Assembly (NCBI RefSeq): GCF_030129945.1
Contig: NZ_JARRAF010000022.1
Coordinates: forward strand, 1 to 64,000
From: Parachitinimonas caeni
GTDB lineage: Bacteria; Pseudomonadota; Gammaproteobacteria; Burkholderiales; Chitinimonadaceae
Reading direction: 5' to 3'
Length of the DNA stretch: 64,000 nucleotides
Shown here: positions 17,538 to 25,723 of the stretch, piece after piece
Layout of the letters: each line of letters begins with the position of its first letter
Numbering within the stretch: the stretch's first letter is position 1
Made by a program: the position numbers and the translations under genes
Notes under the pieces: generated by a model
Database searches by the model: none
What the model saw: the letters and a program-made list of their open reading frames with translations, nothing else
Told to the model about the DNA's origin: nothing

Positions 17538-17573
17538 CAAAAACCAGACTGCAAGAAGCAGTCTGGTTTTTTA
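17538..17573 (+). terminator. Terminator after the membrane/TPR gene
   Basis: The stem AAACCAGACTGC/GCAGTCTGGTTT with loop AAGAA is followed by six T and preceded by five A. It can act for both convergent genes (the forward gene at 15959 and the radical SAM gene at 17585). Confidence 0.92.
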
Positions 17574-17584
17574 TTGCCGGGCAT

Positions 17585-18616
17585 TTAGATTGGGGTAAGA
17601 GCGATCACTTTACGTTGATCTTCCTGTTTTTCGTGTGGATGTGTATAAACCGGGCAGGAAAGAATATCCTCGTCTCTATCGGCAAGCCCTCTAAACCAAT
17701 AACTGAGTTTCTGGTTGTTCAGGGATAGCGTGCCGTCATCCTGCAAGGTGCCGATATGGTTTTTCGGATCATCAAAGGCAACCGTGCATTTGGCAATCTG
17801 CCCATTGGCGCGAATTACCAGATTATTCGGTTTTGAGGCATAGCAGATATAGCCATTTGCATGTGAGCTTACTGCATCAATATGCTGGATCGGTTCAAGA
17901 ATTCTTTCGATTTCAGCCAGAGCTGTCATTCGATCAGATTTAGACAAAGTGCTGATATGTGCGGCATTCGGGCCGCCCAGATTTTCAATGGGCTTGAGAA
18001 ATACATCAAACCGTTTATCGGCAGAAAATTCTTTAACAATGGCATGTGCCAATTGTTTGACTGATTCGATATTAATATCTGTTAAATGAATACGAATGGT
18101 CGTCGCGAAATTCAGATCGGTTTGACGCATCATTAATAACGTGGACCAGACGCTATCAAATGTGCCGCCGCCTGATCCATGGCGGCGTGTGTTGTCATGG
18201 CCGGCCTGCCAGCCATCCAGCGAAATCTGGAAAATACGCTGATTGAGTGCCACCAGCTTGCGCAGCAGCGCTTCGTCAAGCAAAGAGCCATTGGTGGTGA
18301 TATCCCCGGCAAGCAGTTTTACGCCATGCTCCTGGCACAGGTTTTGTGCAAATTCACTCAGCTCAAGCACAATGTCTGATGCGGCTAATGGTTCGCCGCC
18401 AAACCAGCCCAGTTTGAGCTGTCGAAGTGTGCCAATGCGTGATTGTAATAATCGTTTTATTGCCAGGATCTTGTCTGACGACATGCGGCCGACTTGAAAA
18501 TCTTCATAGCAATAGGTGCAGCGGAAATTACATTTCTCGGTGGGGAGAATAATCAGGCTTAATGATTTTGGGTTTATGGCTTCGATGAGCGCCCCGTCTG
18601 AAATGCTGTTTTCCAT
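17585..18616 (-). CDS. Radical SAM peptide-modifying enzyme (SPASM-like), RiPP maturase candidate
   Basis: A 343-residue radical SAM enzyme. C29, C33 and C36 (CNFRCTYC) bind the catalytic 4Fe-4S cluster; WFGGEPL (about 71-77) is the GGE SAM-binding motif and SLDGW (132-136) is typical of peptide-modifying members. Three C-terminal cysteines (C258, C277, C321) suggest a reduced SPASM region with one auxiliary cluster. The gene follows a small ORF (18756-18992) that looks like its precursor peptide, with a hairpin between them. Enzymes of this type form Cys thioethers (sactipeptides, ranthipeptides) or aromatic cyclophanes (triceptides). Which reaction applies here cannot be told from sequence alone. 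GGAA precedes the start. Confidence 0.85.
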   Translation of the reverse strand: MENSISDGALIEAINPKSLSLIILPTEKCNFRCTYCYEDFQVGRMSSDKILAIKRLLQSRIGTLRQLKLGWFGGEPLAASDIVLELSEFAQNLCQEHGVKLLAGDITTNGSLLDEALLRKLVALNQRIFQISLDGWQAGHDNTRRHGSGGGTFDSVWSTLLMMRQTDLNFATTIRIHLTDINIESVKQLAHAIVKEFSADKRFDVFLKPIENLGGPNAAHISTLSKSDRMTALAEIERILEPIQHIDAVSSHANGYICYASKPNNLVIRANGQIAKCTVAFDDPKNHIGTLQDDGTLSLNNQKLSYWFRGLADRDEDILSCPVYTHPHEKQEDQRKVIALTPI

Positions 18617-18652
18617 TTTATTATTCCATTGCAGCCTGTATGAAACGGGCGA

Positions 18653-18675
18653 GGGGCAATATCTCCGATTGCCCC
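18653..18675 (-). promoter_or_regulatory. Intercistronic hairpin between precursor and radical SAM genes
   Basis: A perfect 8-bp stem GGGGCAAT/ATTGCCCC with a 7-base loop lies in the 139-base gap between the precursor stop and the enzyme start. It lacks a U tract, so a leaky attenuator or an mRNA-processing/stability element is more likely than a full terminator. It would give more precursor than enzyme mRNA, as usual in RiPP operons. Confidence 0.6.
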
Positions 18676-18755
18676 TGCATCCCGAATAAAGCGATATATT
18701 TACCCTTTGCGATCAAAACCAGCGAGCGCTGGATGCCTGATCGCATCCGGGGTGC

Positions 18756-18992
18756 TTATTTTTTCTTTTTGATGGGCTCGCAACGGAAGTTGGAGCCGCA
18801 ACCGCGATTGTGGTAGTCCGCATCCGCATCCGCTTGAATATAGACATCTGGATTTGCGATGGAGTCACCTTGCTCGTCCCGTACTGTGGCAGTGGCGCCA
18901 GCAACCAAGGCCAGCAGGGCGGGGTCTTCAATGGTGATCATGCCGCGTTGATCCAGACTGAACTTAAAAGTTGTTTCTTTATTCTTTTCCAC
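18756..18992 (-). CDS. Putative RiPP precursor peptide
   Basis: A 78-residue peptide starting with GTG after AAGGAG at six bases. The leader-like part has the helical, acidic block IEDPALLALVAGA (21-33), which resembles double-glycine/Nif11-type leaders. The C-terminal part is different: an acidic repeat ADADAD, then Y60, H61, N62, R63, G64, C65, G66, S67, N68, F69, R70, C71 and a basic tail KKKK. Two Cys and two aromatic residues in 12 positions fit a core for thioether or three-residue cyclophane formation (YHN, FRC). It is the first gene of a two-gene unit with the radical SAM enzyme. No transporter or protease gene is adjacent. Confidence 0.7.
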   Translation of the reverse strand: MEKNKETTFKFSLDQRGMITIEDPALLALVAGATATVRDEQGDSIANPDVYIQADADADYHNRGCGSNFRCEPIKKKK

Positions 18993-19258
18993 GAACTACT
19001 CCTTGTTTTGATTGCAACACAAGTGTATGCGAATGAAATCGCATTTCTGTTAAATAAATTGATGGTCGGCTGCTTGTGTTGTAGGAATGAGTCTATTCGG
19101 TCTATTCCCTTCAGACAATATGTACGGCAATCAGGATGAAGAACTGCACGGCAATTTAAGGGTAACTGACTGGGAGTAATCAGATGAGTTTACTGTTGGG
19201 TTTAGAAGTTTCTATTTTTTTGGAAATAAAAAAACCAAATAAAATCAGTGTCTTTGTC
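18993..19258. other. Upstream region of the RiPP cassette
   Basis: This AT-rich stretch should hold the cassette promoter on the minus strand; no unambiguous -35/-10 pair was found. A 47-codon frame on the plus strand from 19184 runs through the following terminator and is not accepted as a gene. Confidence 0.4.
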
Positions 19259-19292
19259 AAAAAAATACCCCGATTATTTCGGGGTATTTTTT
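19259..19292 (-). terminator. Bidirectional rho-independent terminator
   Basis: The stem CCCCGA/TCGGGG extends into AT pairs (AAAAAATA/TATTTTTT) around a TTATT loop, with a U tract in both directions. It terminates the M14 carboxypeptidase gene (minus) about 85 bases after its stop. Confidence 0.93.
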
Positions 19293-19375
19293 GGGTGGAA
19301 AATCTTTCGGTATTTCCCACGCCATGAACGCTCTTGAATCTGTGATGTTCAGACTGCGCACAAGATGAGGTGATC

Positions 19376-20521
19376 TCAGCGCAGCGAGTCGAGTACGTTG
19401 AGCGTTGGTTGCAGCACGCTCGCCCCCAATTTTTTCGAGCGCTCACCGCTCCAGCCGTATTCTTCATCAGGCAAGTTGGCGTTGTCTTTGAAGGGCATCT
19501 CGATGGTGTAGGCCAGGCAATCGAATTGCTGCCCCACCCAGTTCGTCGCCAGGGTCAGGTTGGCAGTGCCAGGGGCATCGCGCTCGTAACCGTGGGCGGT
19601 CTGGAAGTCGGGGCTGGCCTGCAACCAGGCTGTCTTGAACGCTTCTTCGAGTGCTTCGATACGGGTGTTGTAGCCGGGATTGCCCTCGCAGCCGGCTACA
19701 AAGTTGTAGGGGAGGTTTTCATCGCCGTGGGCATCCAGAAACAGGTCTACCCCGGTTTCCAACATCTTCTGGCGCACCAGATAGACTTCAGGCGAGCGTG
19801 CCAGGGTTGGGGTTTGCCATTCCCGGTTGAGGTTGGCGCCGGCAGCGTTGGTACGCAGATTGCCGCGCGCTGCGCCGTCAGGGTTCATATTCGGCACGAC
19901 ATGGAAGATGCAGCGATCAAGCAGAACGCGGCTTACCGGGTCATCCTGGTCCAGCAACCGCTCCAGAAAGCCTTCCACAAACCACTCGGCCATGGTTTCG
20001 CCAGGATGCTGACGGGCAATCAGCCAGACGTGACGTTTGGCGGTAGCTGATTGGGCATGGCCGGTGATGTGCAATACCGTCATGTCGCGCCCATCCAGGG
20101 TATTGCCCAGATGCTCGACTTCGACCAGATCTGACTCGGTGGCAAAGCCGATCAGATCAAGGTGGCGTTCATGGGAGTAGGGCTCGAAGTAGGCAAAGTA
20201 CAGGCTCTGCGCCATGGGTGTGGTCGAGAACTTCAGTTCCTGGCCGTCATAGCTCGCTGGCAGACGGAACCAATGCTGACGATCGTAGCTGGCGACGATG
20301 CGGTAGTTCTTCCAGCCATCCGGGTAGGCAGATTGACCTGCATTGAGCATGCGCACGGTGACGGGTAGCCCGGCTGCGCCCTGCAGGCGGAAGTGGAACC
20401 ACTGGGCGAATTCCGAAGCGTTGTCGGGGCGGATTTTCAGCTGGATGTCTTTGTGGTCGGCCAGGCTGACGACTTCGATGGCACCGGAGTCGAACGCAGT
20501 GCTGATACTGAGTGTGGGCAT
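19376..20521 (-). CDS. M14 family zinc carboxypeptidase (cytosolic carboxypeptidase-like)
   Basis: A 381-residue protein with an N-terminal beta-sandwich domain (about 1-120) and a C-terminal M14 peptidase domain. Zinc ligands are seen in ARQHPGETMAEW (His and Glu) and in LDAHGDE (third His). NPDG and GANLNREW contribute the substrate carboxylate/arginine region, and EMPF near the end carries the catalytic Glu. This layout matches the M14 proteins related to eukaryotic CCP/Nna1, which trim C-terminal acidic residues. There is no signal peptide, so it acts in the cytoplasm. The bacterial substrate is unknown. It is a single gene with its own terminator. Confidence 0.88.
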   Translation of the reverse strand: MPTLSISTAFDSGAIEVVSLADHKDIQLKIRPDNASEFAQWFHFRLQGAAGLPVTVRMLNAGQSAYPDGWKNYRIVASYDRQHWFRLPASYDGQELKFSTTPMAQSLYFAYFEPYSHERHLDLIGFATESDLVEVEHLGNTLDGRDMTVLHITGHAQSATAKRHVWLIARQHPGETMAEWFVEGFLERLLDQDDPVSRVLLDRCIFHVVPNMNPDGAARGNLRTNAAGANLNREWQTPTLARSPEVYLVRQKMLETGVDLFLDAHGDENLPYNFVAGCEGNPGYNTRIEALEEAFKTAWLQASPDFQTAHGYERDAPGTANLTLATNWVGQQFDCLAYTIEMPFKDNANLPDEEYGWSGERSKKLGASVLQPTLNVLDSLR

Positions 20522-20603
20522 GGGGGCTTTCCTTGTTTTGTGGGATGGCTTGGACGCTATGAAGGCTTCGTTTCCTGTCCAGGCAGCGAAGCGTTCAGTG
20601 GAC

Positions 20604-21002
20604 CTATTCGTTCACTTCACCGTCGATATAGAGCCAACGACCGCCAATGCGTTCAAAGCGGCTCCTTTCTGACAGTTTGGCGGCACGCCCGCCGATTTTA
20701 TAGCGGGCGATGAATTCAACCACGCCTGTACGATCTTCCGGCTGTCCGGCTTCGGTGGCGATGACCAGCAGGCCGACCCATTTTACGGAATCGCCTTCTA
20801 GGTCCAACTCTTGCGGGCGGGTTTCCGGATGCCAGGTTGCCATCAGGTAATCGGATTTTCTCATCGCGTAGGCGCTGTAACGCGAGCGCATCAGTGCTTC
20901 GGCGGTGGCGGGGGCGTCGTCGCCGTGATGATATGGGCCGCAGCACTTGCGATAGTCGATACCGCTACCGCAGGGGCAGCTCAGGTTGTTTGATTTGCTC
21001 AT
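20604..21002 (-). CDS. YchJ-family protein with SEC-C zinc motif
   Basis: A 132-residue protein. The N-terminal CPCGSGIDYRKCCGPYH is the SEC-C zinc-binding motif, and the rest (ALMRSRYSAYAMRKSDYLMATWHP) is the YchJ/UPF0225 middle domain. The function of the family is not established; SEC-C motifs bind zinc and often contact ribosomes or SecB. The start is placed at MSKSNNLSCPC, 11 codons inside the longer frame. It stands alone between the M14 gene and an R1 element. Confidence 0.85.
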   Translation of the reverse strand: MSKSNNLSCPCGSGIDYRKCCGPYHHGDDAPATAEALMRSRYSAYAMRKSDYLMATWHPETRPQELDLEGDSVKWVGLLVIATEAGQPEDRTGVVEFIARYKIGGRAAKLSERSRFERIGGRWLYIDGEVNE

Positions 21003-21090
21003 GGGATTCCGTTTGAGGCTGATGCAAGGCCGCATCAGCCAGGTGAGTGATGCCTGAGGGGCGTAATACGGTATTTTAGCCTGTCGCTGG

Positions 21091-21174
21091 ACGCTATTGA
21101 TGTTTTGTTTCCGGCCACGCCATGCCGCAACGCTCAGCTCGGCACGACCGGAAACAAAACATCAACAGCGCTTA
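21091..21174. repeat. R1 repeat, short copy (about 84 bp)
   Basis: The termini GCTATTGATGTTTTGTTTCC and AAACAAAACATCAACAGCGC form a long stem whose two sides changed together (GATG/CATC instead of GACA/TGTC). Between them only a short loop is left. The right end CTTAG provides the TAA stop of the diguanylate cyclase gene on the minus strand. Confidence 0.8.
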
Positions 21175-22125
21175 GATTTCTTTATGAACGGCGGGATCGT
21201 AGCAGGTGACCAGATTGCGACCATTGCGCTTCGAGTAATACAGGGCAAGGTCGGCTTCGTGTATGAGGTCTGCAGCGGATTCGTGATGGTCTGCTTGCAA
21301 TGTCAGCCCCATGCTGGTGGTGGCTGGAATATTGATCTCACCAAAGATCACGGGTTCGGCGGCAACCAGCTCTCTTAGCCGTTCGGCAACCTGATAAGCC
21401 TGCTCCTGATCGGTCGCCGGCATGATGATCATGAATTCTTCACCGCCGTAGCGGCCCAGAATGTCGGTTTCCCGCAGGTTGGCGGCAACACGCTGGCTGA
21501 CTTCCTTAAGGACCTCGTCGCCCCCCAGATGGCCATAGGTGTCATTGACCTTCTTGAAGTGATCCAGATCAAACAAGGTCAGCGCCAGCGATCCGCCGTA
21601 GCGCTTAACGCGCTTGATCTCGGTGGTCAGTGCATGTTCGATGTAACGGCGATTGAAAATGCCTGTGAGCCCGTCGCGGTTGCTGGCTTCCTCGACACGA
21701 CGCATCGCGTCTTTGAGCATGCGTTGGTAGATGGCTGCGTCCGTGACATCAAACAATACGACGCATACGGTTTCGACTTCGCCATTCTCGCCCTTCATCG
21801 GCATGAAGGTGCAGTTCTGCTGCATGTAGTCGATGCCGCCGGTGATGGGCCGATTGTGATCAAACTGGAACAGCCAGGGGCGCTGCTCCCACGAGGTGAA
21901 CGCGAAATTCTTGAGGATGAAAACGCTCTGGATTTTCTTTTCGAGCCACTTGCGCGGCAGTTCGGGAAAAACTTCGAACAGGTTGTGGCCAAGCACCTGA
22001 TCGGCCGTCCGCCCGCTGTGGTTGGCCATATAGCGGTTCCACAGCAGAAGATTCATCTGACGATCCACTGCAAACAAGCCGACGCCTACCTCATCAACGA
22101 TGAAATCGCGCAGACTGGCACTCAT
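21172..22125 (-). CDS. PAS-containing diguanylate cyclase
   Basis: A 317-residue GGDEF protein that should make cyclic di-GMP. An N-terminal PAS domain (about 8-130: GVGLFAVDRQMNLLLWN, then a PAC-like end) is joined by a short coiled coil to the GGDEF domain with DGLTGIFNRRY, the active-site GGEEF and the substrate-binding DLDHFKKVNDTYGH. No RxxD inhibitory site is obvious five residues before GGEEF (ETDILGRYGGEEF). No membrane segment is present. Its start overlaps the CheC-like gene stop by one base, and the response regulator lies upstream, so the three form an operon. The TAA stop is at a repeat boundary. Confidence 0.9.
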   Translation of the reverse strand: MSASLRDFIVDEVGVGLFAVDRQMNLLLWNRYMANHSGRTADQVLGHNLFEVFPELPRKWLEKKIQSVFILKNFAFTSWEQRPWLFQFDHNRPITGGIDYMQQNCTFMPMKGENGEVETVCVVLFDVTDAAIYQRMLKDAMRRVEEASNRDGLTGIFNRRYIEHALTTEIKRVKRYGGSLALTLFDLDHFKKVNDTYGHLGGDEVLKEVSQRVAANLRETDILGRYGGEEFMIIMPATDQEQAYQVAERLRELVAAEPVIFGEINIPATTSMGLTLQADHHESAADLIHEADLALYYSKRNGRNLVTCYDPAVHKEI

Positions 22126-22736
22126 CAGAAGTTTTCCATGAAGGTATCAATCGCCTGCTTGAGCCGCTCAATCGAGTCTTCCGGCATCAGCGTGACCAGA
22201 TGGCAGGAGAAATTCCGCGCTTCCAGCGTGAAGTTGACTTCCACCAGCAAGGCGTTGTTCCAGGTGAGCTGGGTTGGGTCGATCAGCGAATTGATGATGA
22301 CCCGTTCGGCCATGATGCTGGGGGGTGCAAAGGTCAGCCCGGTTTGCAGGATGTCGGCGATGCCATTGAGGCAGGCGCCGATCAGGACATTGGCGATGTC
22401 CAGCAACAGTTCGCGCTCGGCAGACTGGTCGATATCCTCGTCGTACCCCATCAGATCAGCCAGATCGCGACAGCCTTCCTGGCCATAGATGATGATCGCC
22501 TCCCCGCGCAGGTGGCCGGCGAATGATTGGCGTACGGCTGTGACCTCTTTGCCGTTGCCAACCATTTTGCTGATGGCGCTGCCGATTTCACTGACTTCGG
22601 GGATATTGATGCGCGGCACCGAGATGGTGACGAAGGTGGACAGGATGGTGGCCAGCGTGGACGCCGCTTGCCCCATCGCAATATTGGTGACTTCCTGCAG
22701 CGCGTCCTTCTGGTCGGACGTGAGCGTCTGGCTCAT
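22125..22736 (-). CDS. CheC-like chemotaxis phosphatase
   Basis: A 203-residue CheC-family protein. Both phosphatase-site helices are present: DALQEVTNIAMGQA (D-x3-E-x2-N) near the N-terminus and ELLLDIANVLIGACLNGI in the middle. CheC-family proteins dephosphorylate phospho-CheY. Here the likely substrate is the response regulator encoded just upstream, with which it overlaps by four bases (ATGA). The pair probably sets the output of the diguanylate cyclase that follows, a common three-gene arrangement in proteobacteria. Confidence 0.87.
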   Translation of the reverse strand: MSQTLTSDQKDALQEVTNIAMGQAASTLATILSTFVTISVPRINIPEVSEIGSAISKMVGNGKEVTAVRQSFAGHLRGEAIIIYGQEGCRDLADLMGYDEDIDQSAERELLLDIANVLIGACLNGIADILQTGLTFAPPSIMAERVIINSLIDPTQLTWNNALLVEVNFTLEARNFSCHLVTLMPEDSIERLKQAIDTFMENF

Positions 22737-23101
22737 AGTTCTACCCCGTACTGTCTCAGGAGACCTTCAACATCTGCCGGATTGACCGGCTTTTTCACAA
22801 ACGCAATGGCACCCAGCTGCTTCACCCTTTCCTGAGCAAGCGGCTGGATGTCGGCGGAAACCACGATCACAAAGCTGTTGAGCCCTTCTTTCTGCAGGGT
22901 TTCCAGAACCCCATAGCCATCCAGTTCGGGCATGGTGAGATCCAGAAACATGACTTCAGCTTTACCTGCCCTGTAGGCTTCCAGGGCTTCCAGGCCATTG
23001 GCGGCCTGCGTGATCTCGACGTTCCAGCTGGAAGGCAGTGCCTTGATCAGCATTTTGCGGGCCATTGCCGAGTCATCACACACAAGAATTGGCGTGGGCA
23101 T
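22733..23101 (-). CDS. Single-domain response regulator (CheY-like)
   Basis: A 122-residue receiver domain. The acidic pocket DDS (9-11), the phosphorylation site MFLDLTMPELDG (Asp in LDLTMP) and the conserved Lys in FVKKPVNP are present. No output domain. It is the first gene of the operon with the CheC-like phosphatase and the diguanylate cyclase. No cognate kinase is adjacent; the orphan kinase at 2016 is only one of many possibilities. Confidence 0.9.
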   Translation of the reverse strand: MPTPILVCDDSAMARKMLIKALPSSWNVEITQAANGLEALEAYRAGKAEVMFLDLTMPELDGYGVLETLQKEGLNSFVIVVSADIQPLAQERVKQLGAIAFVKKPVNPADVEGLLRQYGVEL

Positions 23102-23325
23102 GTTGGATAGTCACCTATCGTTACGGTGGGCCAGGGTTCCGAAGATTGAGCCCACCTGATATCCAGAATAGTCATCCAGCGGCGTAAAACCAACCATCTT
23201 GCTGAGCGTACCCCTCACACTGGCGGGTGGTTGTTCAAAATCTCGCACCAGGCGCCCCGTGTTACGGCGCCCACCCTTTGCCGCTCGGCTGCAACAGGAA
23301 TTCGGGCAGATTTCAGAACGGCGTC

Positions 23326-24453
23326 TCAATCATCTGAATCGGGCCGCAGATAACCGTATTCATAGCAGCAGAACAGCGACTCCACCAAGGCGGGGTCAAA
23401 CTCCCCGGCAGGTAGACGGCGTTGACTGGCAAGCTGCCTGAGTTCGGTGTGGCAGGACACATCGGCCTCCAGTGGCTCCCCATTGATATAGAACTTGCCT
23501 TGACGATGCAGGATCTGGCTTTTCAGATCGAGAACCACGCCGTGTTCGGTGATGGCCTGCTCGAAGTCAGCTTCATCCATCAGATCGTCCGGCGCCTCGA
23601 AGAAAACGTGCTGCTTGGGCTCGGTGAAATAACGGCCGATGAATTCTTCGACATCGCGACGTTCCCAGCGAATGCCCTGCAACATGGTTTCAATCCGGCC
23701 TACAAACGTATCTTCAATAGCGGCGGGGTCGGCGGTGGCAACCAGATCGGGGTCGGCATACATACCTTCGAGCTGGATCTTGTCCCGCAGATAGTCAAGA
23801 AAGCCAACCGCCATTTCCTGTGCGGTCGGGGCGCGAAAGCCGATGGAGTAGGTCATTCCCGGCTCAAGTGCGACGCCATGATGTGCAAAGCGTGGCGGCA
23901 GGTACAGCATGTCGCCTTCTTCCAGAATCCACTCCTGTTCCGGCTCAAAGCGCTTGAGGATCTTCAGCGGGGCGTCTTCCACCAGCTCGATATTGGTCTG
24001 CGATGAAATCTGCCAGCGCTTTTTACCGCCAACCTGTAGCAGGAATACATCATAGGAGTCGAAATGAGGGCCGACCGTCCCGCCTGGTGGGGCATAGCTC
24101 ACCATCAGATCATCCAGCCGGACCAAGGGCATGAAGTCGAGTTGATAGAGCAGCTCGGCAATATGTGGCAAATGATGGTTCACGTTCTGCACCAGAATCG
24201 TCCAGTCTGATTCGCCAAGGCGTTTGAAGCGGGCAGGGCGGAATGGGCCGTGCTCCAACTTCCAGCGGCCGTGATTGAACTCAACCAGACGCGATTCAAC
24301 ATCGTCGCGGCAGGCAAGCCGGCATAGCTGCTCCAGGTCAAGCGGCTGGCGGATCTCTTTGACCGCTTGTCGGATGAGAAGGGGCTTTTTCTGCCAGTAT
24401 TCAGCCAGAAATTGTTCGGCGGAGATTCCGCCCAGTAGCGTGCAAATAGTCAT
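23326..24453 (-). CDS. roxA: Ribosomal oxygenase RoxA/YcfD-like JmjC cupin
   Basis: A 375-residue Fe(II)/2-oxoglutarate oxygenase. The iron facial triad is visible as GPHFDSYDVF (HxD) and AHHGVAL (second His) in the JmjC fold (about 90-210), followed by a helical dimerisation region and a C-terminal winged helix. E. coli YcfD hydroxylates an arginine of ribosomal protein L16 (uL16); the same substrate is inferred. It runs divergently from the peroxiredoxin gene. The 224 bases downstream hold no gene I can support. Confidence 0.87.
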   Translation of the reverse strand: MTICTLLGGISAEQFLAEYWQKKPLLIRQAVKEIRQPLDLEQLCRLACRDDVESRLVEFNHGRWKLEHGPFRPARFKRLGESDWTILVQNVNHHLPHIAELLYQLDFMPLVRLDDLMVSYAPPGGTVGPHFDSYDVFLLQVGGKKRWQISSQTNIELVEDAPLKILKRFEPEQEWILEEGDMLYLPPRFAHHGVALEPGMTYSIGFRAPTAQEMAVGFLDYLRDKIQLEGMYADPDLVATADPAAIEDTFVGRIETMLQGIRWERRDVEEFIGRYFTEPKQHVFFEAPDDLMDEADFEQAITEHGVVLDLKSQILHRQGKFYINGEPLEADVSCHTELRQLASQRRLPAGEFDPALVESLFCCYEYGYLRPDSDD

Positions 24454-24603
24454 GGGCTATAGTGGTTTTGACAAAGTGAACGGCATTATCACACCCACCT
24501 GCGGTCACGGCCAGAAGCCGTCTGCATGGGCATGAAGCCGCTTGCGAGCTGGCATGGAACACAGTTGATTTCCTGTCGAAACAGTCCACTGCGGAGGCGA
24601 TTG

Positions 24604-25071
24604 ATGCTGAATCCCGGAGATACACCGCCCGACTTTGAATTGCCGGACGCTGACCTTGATATGGTCCGCCTGGGTGACTATCGAGGCAGGCGGCATGTTG
24701 TGCTGTACTTCTACCACCGCGACGATGACCCGGGTTGCACACGCGAAGCCATCGAGTTCTCGGACCTCGCCGAAGAGTTCGATAAAGCCGGCGCCACCAT
24801 CCTTGGTGTGAGTCTCGACGACTGCTTCTGCCATGAAGAATTCAGGGACCGGCATGGCCTTCTGGTCAGGCTTTTGTCTGACGCAGAAGGAGAAGTTTCA
24901 CGCCAATATCACGCTCTGCACGAGCGTGAACGGGATGGCGTGATAAAATTGGGAATCATCCGCTCGACTTTCATCGTCGATGCAGCCGGAAATTTACGCC
25001 ACGCACTCTACAACGTGAGTCCGCGTGGTCATGCGGCGGATGTCCTCCGGCTCATCAAGCAACTGGGATAA
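24604..25071 (+). CDS. Peroxiredoxin (BCP/PrxQ type)
   Basis: A 155-residue thiol peroxidase that reduces hydroperoxides in the cytoplasm. The peroxidatic Cys is in DDDPGCTREAIEF (usual form TPGCTxEA), so the residue two before the Cys is Pro as expected but the preceding Thr is Asp. A second Cys pair (DDCFCHEEF, about 79-85) may serve as the resolving Cys. The start is chosen at the ATG after GGAGG; the frame begins 26 codons earlier. It is followed after seven bases by slyD. Confidence 0.85.
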   Translation: MLNPGDTPPDFELPDADLDMVRLGDYRGRRHVVLYFYHRDDDPGCTREAIEFSDLAEEFDKAGATILGVSLDDCFCHEEFRDRHGLLVRLLSDAEGEVSRQYHALHERERDGVIKLGIIRSTFIVDAAGNLRHALYNVSPRGHAADVLRLIKQLG

Positions 25072-25078
25072 ACCAACT

Positions 25079-25564
25079 ATGCAAATTGGCAAAAACACCG
25101 TCGTGTCGCTCAGCTACGAGATGTTCGACGCGAACAATGAGCTGCTCGACCGAACCGTAGATGAGCCGATGGTTTATCTGCATGGTGGATACGACGGCAT
25201 CTTTCCGTTAGTCGAAGAAGCGCTTCAAGGTAAAAAAGTGGGCGAAAAAATCGACGTAACGATGGAGCCGGAAGATGCTTTCGGCGAATACGAGCCTGAG
25301 CTCGTTCGCAAGGAAGCAAAAGATGTATTTCCGCCAGAAGTCGAAGTCGGCATGATGTTCGAAGCCGACGATCCAGAATCGGGTGAAATCATGATCTTCA
25401 CCGTTACCGAAATGGGCGACAACTACGTAACCGTCGATGGCAACCACCCTCTGGCCGGCAAGACCGTGCGCTTTGTCGGCACTGTGACCGACGTGCGCGC
25501 AGCCAGCGAGGAAGAGCTGGAGCACGGTCACGCTCATGGTCCGCACGACCATCACCATCATTGA
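25079..25564 (+). CDS. slyD: FKBP-type peptidyl-prolyl isomerase SlyD
   Basis: A 161-residue SlyD-type isomerase and chaperone. The FKBP part (YEMFDANNELLDRT, GKTVRFVGTV) is interrupted by the insert-in-flap chaperone domain (about 70-120). The C-terminal tail is rich in His (HGHAHGPHDHHHH) and should bind nickel or other metals, as in SlyD proteins that deliver nickel to hydrogenase. The true start is the ATG seven bases after the peroxiredoxin stop, so both genes are probably one transcript ending at the terminator that follows. Confidence 0.92.
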   Translation: MQIGKNTVVSLSYEMFDANNELLDRTVDEPMVYLHGGYDGIFPLVEEALQGKKVGEKIDVTMEPEDAFGEYEPELVRKEAKDVFPPEVEVGMMFEADDPESGEIMIFTVTEMGDNYVTVDGNHPLAGKTVRFVGTVTDVRAASEEELEHGHAHGPHDHHHH

Positions 25565-25599
25565 TCAGCCACCGCCTCGTGCGGTGACTTGTTCCATGT

Positions 25600-25634
25600 A
25601 AAAAACGGCCCGACAACTGTTGGGCCGTTTTTTT
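25600..25634 (+). terminator. Terminator after slyD
   Basis: The stem AAACGGCCC/GGGCCGTTT around an interrupted loop is followed by seven T, 40 bases after the slyD stop. Confidence 0.92.
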
Positions 25635-25723
25635 ATCGTGCAATGTATTGGCCACCCCCTTTGATTTCAGTGTCTGGTGGCTTGCTGATTTACCAGAGCC
25701 TACGAACAAGAGGTTATCGTTCC

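Noticed and set aside
19184-19327. Small plus-strand ORF of about 47 codons upstream of the RiPP cassette
   Set aside because: It runs through a perfect bidirectional terminator and has no homology; its ribosome site alone is not enough.
23111-23329. 72-codon minus-strand ORF between the response regulator and roxA genes
   Set aside because: No ribosome site, unusual composition and no similarity to known proteins.
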